Below, piece by piece: positions 8,791 through 15,599 of a stretch of 20,140 nucleotides of DNA. The translations under genes were made by a program, and so were the position numbers. The stretch is taken from the NCBI GenBank assembly GCA_021156265.1, contig JAJNBR010000039.1, positions 1 through 20,140 on the forward strand. Direction: 5' to 3'. This DNA comes from Flavipsychrobacter sp. GTDB lineage: Bacteria > Bacteroidota > Bacteroidia > Chitinophagales > Chitinophagaceae. Position 1 is the stretch's first letter. Every line of letters starts with the position of its first letter. The notes beneath the pieces are model-generated. The model made no database searches and was not told the DNA's origin. It saw only the letters and a list, made by a program, of their open reading frames with translations.

Positions 8791-9732
8791 TTGAACAAAG
8801 CTAGCAAAATATGGCTCAATTATGCATTAGGTGCGGCCTTTTCTGCGTTGCTCATATGGCTGATCTATCTTCAACTCAGATCTCATGCATCGCTTACTGA
8901 TTTCAAATCTGTTTGGAGAAATGCTGACCGCCGTTTTTTACTGCTATGTCTCGTACTGATGCCGGTAAATCTTGCACTTGAGTCTTTAAAATGGCGTTTA
9001 TTAGTAAATTCAGCGACGGTTGTTTCCTATGCTAAGGCCTTTAAAAGTGTATTAGCCGGTATTTCGCTATCGGTGATAACACCCAACCGGATAGGCGAAT
9101 ACCCGGGGCGCCTGATGTACCTGCGTGAGAAAAACACTTTTAGGCTGGTAAGTGTTTCTGTGCTCGGAGTGGTGGCGCAAATGCTTACCATGTTTTTGTT
9201 TGGTTTGGGAGGGCTCATCTTTTACAATATCCGGTTCGGAGGATGGCTGACCGCAATTATCCTGGTGGCTTGTTTTGTCTTGACGGTGGCGATAGCAGCA
9301 TTGTACTGGAAATTTGAGAAATGGGCGCCTTTTATTGAACGGATCAAATGGTTGCGTCGATTTCATGTCTATGGCCAGCTGCTCAAGCGTTTCTCAACAA
9401 AACAACAATTAACAATACTCGGTATTTCCTTATTGCGTTTTAGCATTTATACGGCACAGTATTTGGTCCTGCTAAAGTGGATGAATATAAACCTGCCTGC
9501 CATAGATGGCTTTTTTATGTCTGCTTTGTTTTTCTGGTCTATTGCGGTTATTCCTAACATAGCACTTGCCGAATTGCCTCAAAGAGGTCAAATAGCAATG
9601 TTTATCTTCGGTAATTATTCAGAAAACCTGGTGGGGATATTGTCAGCTACAGCGGGTGTATGGATGATCAATTTGATATTGCCGGCACTGATCGGCAGTT
9701 TATTTTGGCTTAAAATAAGATTTTTTAAGTAA
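8791..9732 (+). CDS. Flippase-like integral membrane protein, lysylphosphatidylglycerol synthase TM family
   Basis: This 313-residue polytopic inner membrane protein belongs to the LPG_synthase_TM (formerly UPF0104) family. Hydrophobic segments are visible near residues 10-28, 48-68, 115-145, 150-172, 204-230, 240-260 and 285-310. The family signature ITPNRIGEYPGR follows LKWRLLV, as expected. In MprF this domain flips aminoacylated lipids; stand-alone members like this lack the soluble synthase domain, so the substrate is unknown. The frame opens only at TTG 8791 (a TGA lies directly before it). Because the N-terminus NKASKIWLNYALG fits the family, TTG is taken as the start; the first in-frame ATG falls deep in the protein. 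It is divergent from ruvC and probably co-transcribed with the DUF3108 gene 45 bp on. Confidence 0.85.
   Translation: MNKASKIWLNYALGAAFSALLIWLIYLQLRSHASLTDFKSVWRNADRRFLLLCLVLMPVNLALESLKWRLLVNSATVVSYAKAFKSVLAGISLSVITPNRIGEYPGRLMYLREKNTFRLVSVSVLGVVAQMLTMFLFGLGGLIFYNIRFGGWLTAIILVACFVLTVAIAALYWKFEKWAPFIERIKWLRRFHVYGQLLKRFSTKQQLTILGISLLRFSIYTAQYLVLLKWMNINLPAIDGFFMSALFFWSIAVIPNIALAELPQRGQIAMFIFGNYSENLVGILSATAGVWMINLILPALIGSLFWLKIRFFK
8796..8803 (-). promoter_or_regulatory. Candidate -7 box for ruvC inside the divergent gene's first codons
   Basis: The minus strand reads TAGCTTTG, an exact match to the Bacteroidota -7 box TAnnTTTG, 11 bp before the first TTG start candidate of ruvC. Transcription would begin about 5-7 nt downstream, giving a very short leader. 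No convincing -33 TTG lies at normal spacing (the nearest is 13 bp upstream), so this rests on one element. Confidence 0.35.
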
Positions 9733-9777
9733 CGTTTTGTTGATATGGTTTTTGTCAAAAAGGCTGATATTTGTTTT

Positions 9778-10584
9778 ATGGGTCAGGTGTTTAAAGTCTG
9801 CTTCTTCATTGTTGCGTTCATATGCATTACGTTGCACTCACAAGCTCAGGCCGATTTTTGCGGGATAAAGAACACGAGTTTTCAGCATGGAGAGAAGCTG
9901 GAATTCAAGGTTTATTATAATATGGGCAGGCTTTGGGTGGGTGCAGGATTGGCGAGCTTTGAGACTAAACTTGAAAACTATGGCAACAAAAAGGTCTACC
10001 ACGTAGTAGGCGACGGCAAAACACTCAAATCTTATGAGTGGTTTTATAAGGTACGCGACAAGTACGAGACCTTTATTGACGTCGAAACCATGCTGCCGGT
10101 CAAATTTGTCAGGAATGTGAACGAAGGTGGGTTCAAAATCTATAACAACGTAACTTTTAACCAGAATATAGGCCAGGCAGTATCCACCAACGGTGTCTTC
10201 AAAGTGCCTCGTTGTATCCAGGACGTACTTTCGGCTATATTTTACGCCCGAAACATCGATTATTCCCAATATAAGCCAGGTGATAAGATTCCCTTTTCGA
10301 TGTTTCTTGATGATGAAGTATTTAATCTTTACATCAGGTATATGGGCAAGGAAAAGATCACTACGAAATACGGAACTTTTAATACGATCAAAATAAGTCC
10401 GCTGCTTATCGAGGGTACTATATTTAAAGGCGGGGAAAAGATGATGGTCTGGGTCTCTGATGATGCCAATCACCTTCCTGTCCGTGTCGACAGCCCCATA
10501 CTTGTCGGAAGCGTCAAGGTGGACCTGGTGGGATATGAGCGGCTCCGCAACCCGCTGACCAGCCTTATCAAGAAGCAAAAGTAA
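9778..10584 (+). CDS. Secreted DUF3108-domain protein
   Basis: ATG 9778 is preferred (268 residues) over ATG 9745 because it opens directly onto a signal peptide (hydrophobic stretch CFFIVAFICITL, cleavage probably in SQAQA). The mature part is a beta-rich DUF3108 domain: FKVYYNMGRLWVGAG near the start, YHVVGDGKT, SYEWFYKVRDKYET, LPVKFVRNVNEGG, the central IQDVLSAIFYARN and the closing VWVSDDANHLPVRVDSPI. Length is normal for the Bacteroidota form. The domain is periplasmic or envelope-associated and has no established biochemical function to my knowledge; no catalytic residues are evident. It lies 45 bp after the flippase-like gene, which suggests a shared transcript and an envelope role, but that is inference. 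Confidence 0.85.
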   Translation: MGQVFKVCFFIVAFICITLHSQAQADFCGIKNTSFQHGEKLEFKVYYNMGRLWVGAGLASFETKLENYGNKKVYHVVGDGKTLKSYEWFYKVRDKYETFIDVETMLPVKFVRNVNEGGFKIYNNVTFNQNIGQAVSTNGVFKVPRCIQDVLSAIFYARNIDYSQYKPGDKIPFSMFLDDEVFNLYIRYMGKEKITTKYGTFNTIKISPLLIEGTIFKGGEKMMVWVSDDANHLPVRVDSPILVGSVKVDLVGYERLRNPLTSLIKKQK

Positions 10585-10620
10585 AAACCTGTTCATCCCT
10601 TATTTCACCTTTTCTTTTTA

Positions 10621-10628
10621 TATTTTTG
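10621..10628 (+). promoter_or_regulatory. Bacteroidota -7 promoter box ahead of the TAL-fabG-fabB unit
   Basis: TATTTTTG is an exact match to TAnnTTTG, 29 bp before the ammonia-lyase ATG, in the 73-bp gap after the DUF3108 gene. No clean -33 TTG sits at ideal spacing; TTTC at 10603-10606 is the nearest similar tetramer. It suggests the three-gene unit is transcribed separately from the genes before it. Confidence 0.5.
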
Positions 10629-10657
10629 CTCCCTTTATTACCGATATTCAACAGGAC

Positions 10658-12247
10658 ATGATTTCACTGGGGGGTAAACCACTTGATCTGGCTGCGTTTG
10701 AGCAAATCATTTTGCAACAAAAACCGATTACCATCACTGCCTCCTCTATGGAAACAGTACGTGGCAGCTATGAGTTTTTGAAAGAGTTTTCGCAGGATAA
10801 GCTCATATATGGTATCAACACTGGTTTCGGGCCAATGGCGCAGTACCGTATTGATGACAATGACCGCAGGCAACTTCAATACAACCTTATTCGCAGCCAC
10901 AGTTCCGGCATGGGGCAGTTGTTGTCGCCGCTTAACTGCCGGGCAACTATGCTGGCAAGGCTGAATACCGTGCTCTTGGGATATTCCGGTATTCACCCGG
11001 AAATGGTCATTCTGTTGACCGCGCTTATCAACAATGATGCTTATCCATGTATTTACGCGCATGGTGGAGTGGGCGCCAGCGGGGATCTCGTGCAATTGGC
11101 GCATCTTGCCCTCGGCCTTATTGGAGAGGGTGATTTTTGGTTCAAAGGTGAAGTAGTTCCGGCTAAGATGGTTTTTGAAACCTTGAAGCTGCAACCCCTG
11201 GAGATATATATCCGGGAAGGTTTGGGTAGCCTTAACGGTACTTCTGCCATGACAGGCATAGGCGCCATCAATGTATTGCACGCACGCAAGCTGATGACGG
11301 GCCAAATATTGTTCTCCCTCATGGTCAACGAGATCATGGAGGCTTACGATGATCATTTCTCGGAAGAGTTGAATAAAGTAAAGCTGCACCCCGGTCAGCA
11401 GATTGTGGCCAAAGCTATGCGCGCTATCTCTAAAAAGAGTGGCCTTTTGCGCAAACGGCATGAACATCTTTACGACAAAAAGGTTACGGAGGAAGTAATA
11501 GACGACAAAGTGCAGGAATATTATTCGCTGCGTTGCGTACCACAGATACTTGGACCCGTTTACGATACTATCGAAAGCACAGCCAGGGTAATCACTAATG
11601 AGCTGAACTCGGTGAACGATAACCCGATCATCGACCGGGCCAACAGGAATATTTTTCACGGCGGTAATTTTCATGGAGACTACATTTCCCTGGAGATGGA
11701 CAAGCTGAAAATAGCTGTTACCAAGCTGTCTATGCTGGCGGAAAGGCAACTGAACTTTTTGCTGAACAGCCACCTCAACCAAAAGCTGCCACCGTTCATC
11801 AATCTTGGCCGCCTTGGATTGAACTTCGGTATTCAAGGCATGCAGTATCCAGCCGTATCGAACGTGGCAGAGAACCAGGCGTTGAGTACACCAATGTACA
11901 TCCACAGCATCCCCAATAACAACGACAACCAGGATATCGTGAGCATGGGTTGTAACGCAGCACAGATGTGTTCCCGTGTTATTGAGAACTCGTTTGAAGT
12001 GTTGTCGGTACATGCTTTGGCGATCATACAGGCTATCGATCATAAGAATTATAAAGAGAGATTGTCACCGGCTACACGCTGGATGTATGACGAGTTGAGC
12101 GCTTTGGCTCCTTCGTTTACCGAGGACAGCCCGTCATCAGAAAAGCTGACAAAGGTGAAACACTGGCTGATGGAGACGGAAGTCGGCGAAAAGATGAAGA
12201 AGCTCCTGGGCTTCGATACATGGCAACTGATAGAAGTAGAACAATAA
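10658..12247 (+). CDS. Aromatic amino acid (tyrosine) ammonia-lyase, MIO enzyme of the HAL/PAL/TAL family
   Basis: This 529-residue cytoplasmic lyase removes ammonia from an aromatic amino acid, here most likely tyrosine to 4-coumarate. The self-processing MIO triad is A140-S141-G142 in GGVGASGDLVQ. Other active-site features are Y51 in YGINTGFG, N193 in LNGTSAMTG, Y289/R292 in QEYYSLRCVPQ and NDNPII. The substrate-site pair is S80-H81 in NLIRSHSSG; by the plant/Rhodobacter rule that would suggest histidine. From memory, however, the characterised Flavobacterium johnsoniae tyrosine ammonia-lyase shares this exact segment and the long stretches around FHGGNFHGDYISLEMDKLK and HSIPNNNDNQDIVSMG. 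The genes that follow are ketoreductase and ketosynthase rather than hut genes, which supports a flexirubin/aryl polyene role. It would often be annotated as HutH; histidase activity is the alternative. Confidence 0.85.
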   Translation: MISLGGKPLDLAAFEQIILQQKPITITASSMETVRGSYEFLKEFSQDKLIYGINTGFGPMAQYRIDDNDRRQLQYNLIRSHSSGMGQLLSPLNCRATMLARLNTVLLGYSGIHPEMVILLTALINNDAYPCIYAHGGVGASGDLVQLAHLALGLIGEGDFWFKGEVVPAKMVFETLKLQPLEIYIREGLGSLNGTSAMTGIGAINVLHARKLMTGQILFSLMVNEIMEAYDDHFSEELNKVKLHPGQQIVAKAMRAISKKSGLLRKRHEHLYDKKVTEEVIDDKVQEYYSLRCVPQILGPVYDTIESTARVITNELNSVNDNPIIDRANRNIFHGGNFHGDYISLEMDKLKIAVTKLSMLAERQLNFLLNSHLNQKLPPFINLGRLGLNFGIQGMQYPAVSNVAENQALSTPMYIHSIPNNNDNQDIVSMGCNAAQMCSRVIENSFEVLSVHALAIIQAIDHKNYKERLSPATRWMYDELSALAPSFTEDSPSSEKLTKVKHWLMETEVGEKMKKLLGFDTWQLIEVEQ

Positions 12248-12271
12248 TTCATTTGAATAAAAGATATTAGG

Positions 12272-13000
12272 ATGAAATACGCACTGGTAACGGGTGGTTC
12301 GCGGGGCATAGGGCGCGCATGTTGCGTGAAGCTGGCCCAGCTCGGTTACAATATCCTGGTCAACTATAAGGGTAATAGAGCAGCGGCTGAAGAAACTGCT
12401 TCTCTGATCGAGATCCACGGCGTTAAGACCGAACTGCTTGCCTTTGACGTTGCCGATAAAGACAGCGTACGGGAGGAATTGGGCGGCTGGATTGACGTTA
12501 ACAAAGGCAGCCTGATAGAAGTGCTGGTGAACAACGCCGGCATTCGGCAGGATACTCTGTTGATGTCGATGACCGACGAGCAGTGGGGCTCGGTGCTCGA
12601 TACATCCCTGCAAGGCATGTACAATGTCACCAAGCAGGTGCTCAATCCCATGCTGCTGAACCGCTATGGCCGTATCATCAACATGGTTTCGCTCAGTGGC
12701 CTGAAAGGCATGCCGGGCCAGGTAAACTACTCTGCTGCTAAAGCAGGGATGATAGGTGCTACCAAAGCGCTGGCACAGGAGATCGCCAAACGCAATATCA
12801 CCGTTAACGCGATAGCTCCCGGCTTTATCAAGACCGATATGACCGAGGAGTTGAATGGAAAAGAACTGGTCAACCTAATACCGATGAAACGGTTTGGTAT
12901 GGCAGAAGAAGTGGCCGAACTGGTGGGCTTCTTTGCATCCCAGCAATCATCGTACATAACAGGGCAGGTTGTTTCCATAAATGGCGGGTTGTACACCTAA
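12272..13000 (+). CDS. fabG: 3-oxoacyl-[ACP] reductase, FabG-type SDR
   Basis: This NADPH-dependent short-chain dehydrogenase reduces beta-ketoacyl-ACP. At 242 residues it is a normal FabG length. The cofactor motif is TGGSRGIG (7-14), followed by NNAG (87-90). The catalytic set is S140 in MVSLSG with Y153 and K157 in NYSAAKAG, then PGFIKTDMT, and it ends ITGQVVSINGGLYT. ATG 12272 starts exactly at the first strand of the fold. It follows the ammonia-lyase by 24 bp and precedes the ketosynthase by 11 bp, so it is almost certainly in one operon with them. That context suggests a dedicated pigment-type polyene reductase rather than the housekeeping fatty-acid FabG; specificity cannot be read from the sequence. 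Confidence 0.92.
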   Translation: MKYALVTGGSRGIGRACCVKLAQLGYNILVNYKGNRAAAEETASLIEIHGVKTELLAFDVADKDSVREELGGWIDVNKGSLIEVLVNNAGIRQDTLLMSMTDEQWGSVLDTSLQGMYNVTKQVLNPMLLNRYGRIINMVSLSGLKGMPGQVNYSAAKAGMIGATKALAQEIAKRNITVNAIAPGFIKTDMTEELNGKELVNLIPMKRFGMAEEVAELVGFFASQQSSYITGQVVSINGGLYT

Positions 13001-13011
13001 TTGATTTGAAG

Positions 13012-14229
13012 ATGAGTCGTGTTGTCATAACAGGTTTAGGTATTTATTCTTCGCTTGGTAAAAGCAAGGAAGAGGTTACAAAATCACTTTTCGAAGGCAG
13101 GTCTGGTATCATACTCGATCTGAAACGCAAAGAGATGGGTTACCGTTCCGGCCTTACCGGTTTTGTTGAGCGCCCGCAACTCAAAGGCCTGCTCGACCGC
13201 CGTTCAAGAATCATGATGCCTGAGCATGCGGAGTTTGCTTACATGGCTACTATCGAAGCTTTGGCCCAGGCCGGCATTACCACCGAATACCTGGAACAGA
13301 ACGAAACAGGCATTATTTACGGCAACGACAGCTGTGCGCAGCCTGTGATCGAAGCCATAGACCTCATACGCGAGAAAAAGGACACGGTGATGGTGGGCTC
13401 CGGCTCTGTGTTCCAGGTGCTTAATTCTACCGTTACCATGAACCTCGCAACCATCTTCAAATTGCGTGGGGTCAACTTTTCTATCAGTGCGGCCTGTGCA
13501 AGTGGCTCGCATTCTATAGGTCTGGGCTACCTCTTCATCAAACAGGGCCTGCAAGACCGTGTGATCTGCGGCGGTGCGCAGGAGGTGAACATCTACTCGA
13601 TGCCCAACTTCGATGCGCTGGGTACTTTCTCGCTTAAGGAAGATGAGCCAGCCAAGGCATCGCGTCCGTTCGATAAAGATCGCGATGGATTGGTGCCCGG
13701 AGGTGGTGCCGCTACCGTTATCCTCGAAAGCCTGGAGTCTGCACAGGCCCGTGGTGCCACTATTCTCGGCGAGGTGATAGGCTACGGCTTCTCGTCGAAC
13801 GGCCAACATATTTCTAACCCAAGCGTTGAAGGCCAGGTTCGCTCTATTGGTCGCACGTTGGCTGATGCCGGCGTTAAAGCCTCAGATATCCAATATATCA
13901 ACGCCCACGCTACCTCTACACCTGCCGGTGATGGCAGCGAAGCTGAAGCCATCTTCGAAGTGTTTGGCGGCAAAGTGCCTGTCAGCTCTACCAAATCTAT
14001 GACCGGCCACGAGTGCTGGATGGCAGGAGCTAGCGAAGTCGTTTATTCGATGCTGATGATGCAGAACGGCTTCATCGCCCCCAACATCAACTTCGAAACT
14101 CCCGACGAGCATTCTGCCAAGATCAACATAGTGCCCGAAACGCTGAAAAAGGACTTCAGCCTGTTCCTGTCCAACTCTTTTGGCTTCGGCGGCACGAACT
14201 CCTCATTAATAGTTCGTCGCTGGGAGTAA
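13012..14229 (+). CDS. Beta-ketoacyl-ACP synthase, FabB/KAS I-like
   Basis: This decarboxylating condensing enzyme is 405 residues from ATG 13012; an upstream in-frame TTG at 13006 is less likely because MSRVVITGLG is the standard start. The thiolase-fold catalytic triad is complete: C162 in SAACASGSHS, H299 in YINAHATSTPAGD and H333 in STKSMTGHE. The tail FIAPNINFE...NIVPE...LSNSFGFGGTNSSLIVRR is FabB-like rather than FabF-like. After H333 the sequence is ECWMAGASE, where the E. coli FabB I recall has SLGAAGVQE, so the pocket differs from housekeeping KAS I. Position as third gene after tyrosine ammonia-lyase and FabG suggests a ketosynthase for aryl polyene or flexirubin elongation. The partner chain-length factor and carrier protein are not in the window. 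Confidence 0.9.
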   Translation: MSRVVITGLGIYSSLGKSKEEVTKSLFEGRSGIILDLKRKEMGYRSGLTGFVERPQLKGLLDRRSRIMMPEHAEFAYMATIEALAQAGITTEYLEQNETGIIYGNDSCAQPVIEAIDLIREKKDTVMVGSGSVFQVLNSTVTMNLATIFKLRGVNFSISAACASGSHSIGLGYLFIKQGLQDRVICGGAQEVNIYSMPNFDALGTFSLKEDEPAKASRPFDKDRDGLVPGGGAATVILESLESAQARGATILGEVIGYGFSSNGQHISNPSVEGQVRSIGRTLADAGVKASDIQYINAHATSTPAGDGSEAEAIFEVFGGKVPVSSTKSMTGHECWMAGASEVVYSMLMMQNGFIAPNINFETPDEHSAKINIVPETLKKDFSLFLSNSFGFGGTNSSLIVRRWE

Positions 14230-14249
14230 CATTCAAAGCTATCTTCCAG

Positions 14250-14279
14250 TAAATTTGATATCCTGAAAAACTTAGGATA
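14250..14279 (+). promoter_or_regulatory. -7 box and short inverted repeat before the M28 peptidase gene
   Basis: TAAATTTG (14250-14257) matches TAnnTTTG exactly in the 51-bp gap after the ketosynthase gene, so the peptidases may have their own promoter. Directly after it TATCCT (14259-14264) and AGGATA (14274-14279) form a 6-bp inverted repeat with a 9-nt loop, ending one base before the ATG at 14281. No matching -33 TTG is visible, and there is no T-run, so it is not a terminator. Confidence 0.4.
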
Positions 14280-14280
14280 C

Positions 14281-15567
14281 ATGAGAAGATACCTGCTATT
14301 ATTTGTTTTGTTCCTCGCTGCGTGTTCACAAAACACAATCGCCCAGGAAAAACGCTGGCTTAAACAACAGATCACCCGGCTGTCTTCCAACAGTTTTCAC
14401 GGCCGCGGTTATGTAAACAAGGGCGGCGAAAAAGCTGCTGCTTTCATTCAGAAACATTTCAGAGAGTTGGGCGTGCTGCCGTTCGATACAGACAGTACCT
14501 ATCTCCAGAAATATTTTATGGCCGTCAACACCTTCCCCGGCAACATGTACCTGCGCCTGAACAAGAAAGAACTTACCCCCGGTGCTGATTACCTTGTTGA
14601 CGCCGGTAGCACACCTTACCACACTGAAAAGATCAAACTAAAAACCGTTGATCTCAAAAAAGTAAAGGACAGCGCATCCTGGGCCAAAGTCAAAAGGCAG
14701 TTCAAGCCGCACAGGGGCTACCTGCTGAAGAACTCCGACACCGTATCGAAATATATGAAGCTGTCCATTCGCTCGTTTGCCAATGAATTTTTAGAAAACG
14801 TCTTCATCGTTCCCAAACACGGCAAGCTCACGTGGATAGTGAGGCAGGATACGATACCGGCTACAATACTATATGTAGAAGATACCGTGATGCCTAAACG
14901 CGTTACCAAAGCTGCGATAACCATAGATAGCAAGTTCGAGCCCAATTTTAAGAACTTCAATGTGCTGGGATATATACCCGGCACCGAAAAACCAGATAGC
15001 TTCATCGTCTTCACTGCCCACTATGACCATCTTGGCCGTATGGGCCGGCACACCATTTTCCCCGGTGCTCACGATAACGCCAGCGGTACCGCGCTCGTCC
15101 TCTATCTGGCCAAATACTTCACCGAGCATCCGCAAAAGTATTCAGTCGCCTTCATGCTTTTCAGCGGCGAGGAAGCAGGGTTGATAGGCTCGAAGCACTA
15201 TGCGAAATCACCAGTGTTCCCGCTGGAGCAGATTCGCTTTGTGGTGAACCTCGACATGACAGGCGATGCCACGAATGGCATCACCGTTGTGAATGCCGAC
15301 ACCCGCAAGAAAGAGTTCAGCCTGCTCAACCGCATCAATCTCGCTAAAGCCTATGTGCCCAGGCTCAACGAGCGTACGCAAACCAGGAACAGTGACCATT
15401 ACTCATTCAGCGAAGCTGGCGTGCCCGCTATCTTCATTTATGGTAATGGTACCAAACCTTATTACCATGATGTATTCGACGTTGCCAAAGAGCTCTCGCT
15501 GGAGAACATTGATGGCCTCTCGAGGCTGCTGGTAGATTTTACCCGTGAACTGAGCAACGGTAAATAA
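14281..15567 (+). CDS. M28-family zinc metallopeptidase, predicted lipoprotein
   Basis: This 428-residue exported aminopeptidase-like enzyme starts at ATG 14281. It has a short hydrophobic signal with lipobox LAAC, so lipidation is expected at C15 and the protein should sit on the periplasmic or outer membrane. A family-variable region (about 40-225) precedes the catalytic domain. The co-catalytic zinc set is complete: H247 in TAHYDHLG, D265 in GAHDNASG, E297/E298 in FSGEEAGLIGS, D325 in NLDMTGD and H396 in YYHDVFD. M28 enzymes cleave N-terminal residues from peptides; the exact specificity is not readable. It lies 51 bp after the ketosynthase and 32 bp before an M2 peptidase gene, with which it probably forms a peptide-scavenging pair. 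I see no link to pigment synthesis. Confidence 0.92.
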   Translation: MRRYLLLFVLFLAACSQNTIAQEKRWLKQQITRLSSNSFHGRGYVNKGGEKAAAFIQKHFRELGVLPFDTDSTYLQKYFMAVNTFPGNMYLRLNKKELTPGADYLVDAGSTPYHTEKIKLKTVDLKKVKDSASWAKVKRQFKPHRGYLLKNSDTVSKYMKLSIRSFANEFLENVFIVPKHGKLTWIVRQDTIPATILYVEDTVMPKRVTKAAITIDSKFEPNFKNFNVLGYIPGTEKPDSFIVFTAHYDHLGRMGRHTIFPGAHDNASGTALVLYLAKYFTEHPQKYSVAFMLFSGEEAGLIGSKHYAKSPVFPLEQIRFVVNLDMTGDATNGITVVNADTRKKEFSLLNRINLAKAYVPRLNERTQTRNSDHYSFSEAGVPAIFIYGNGTKPYYHDVFDVAKELSLENIDGLSRLLVDFTRELSNGK

Positions 15568-15599
15568 ATCATTACATTTAAAAACAAAATCGCAACGCA

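Noticed and set aside
9838..10596. 252-codon open frame antisense to the DUF3108 gene
   Set aside because: Fully overlaps a conserved secreted protein with a signal peptide; nothing recognisable on the minus strand.
10664..12043. 459-codon open frame antisense to the ammonia-lyase gene
   Set aside because: It lies wholly inside a well-supported enzyme gene, has no recognisable domain and a composition typical of antisense frames; it is a by-product of the sense codon usage.
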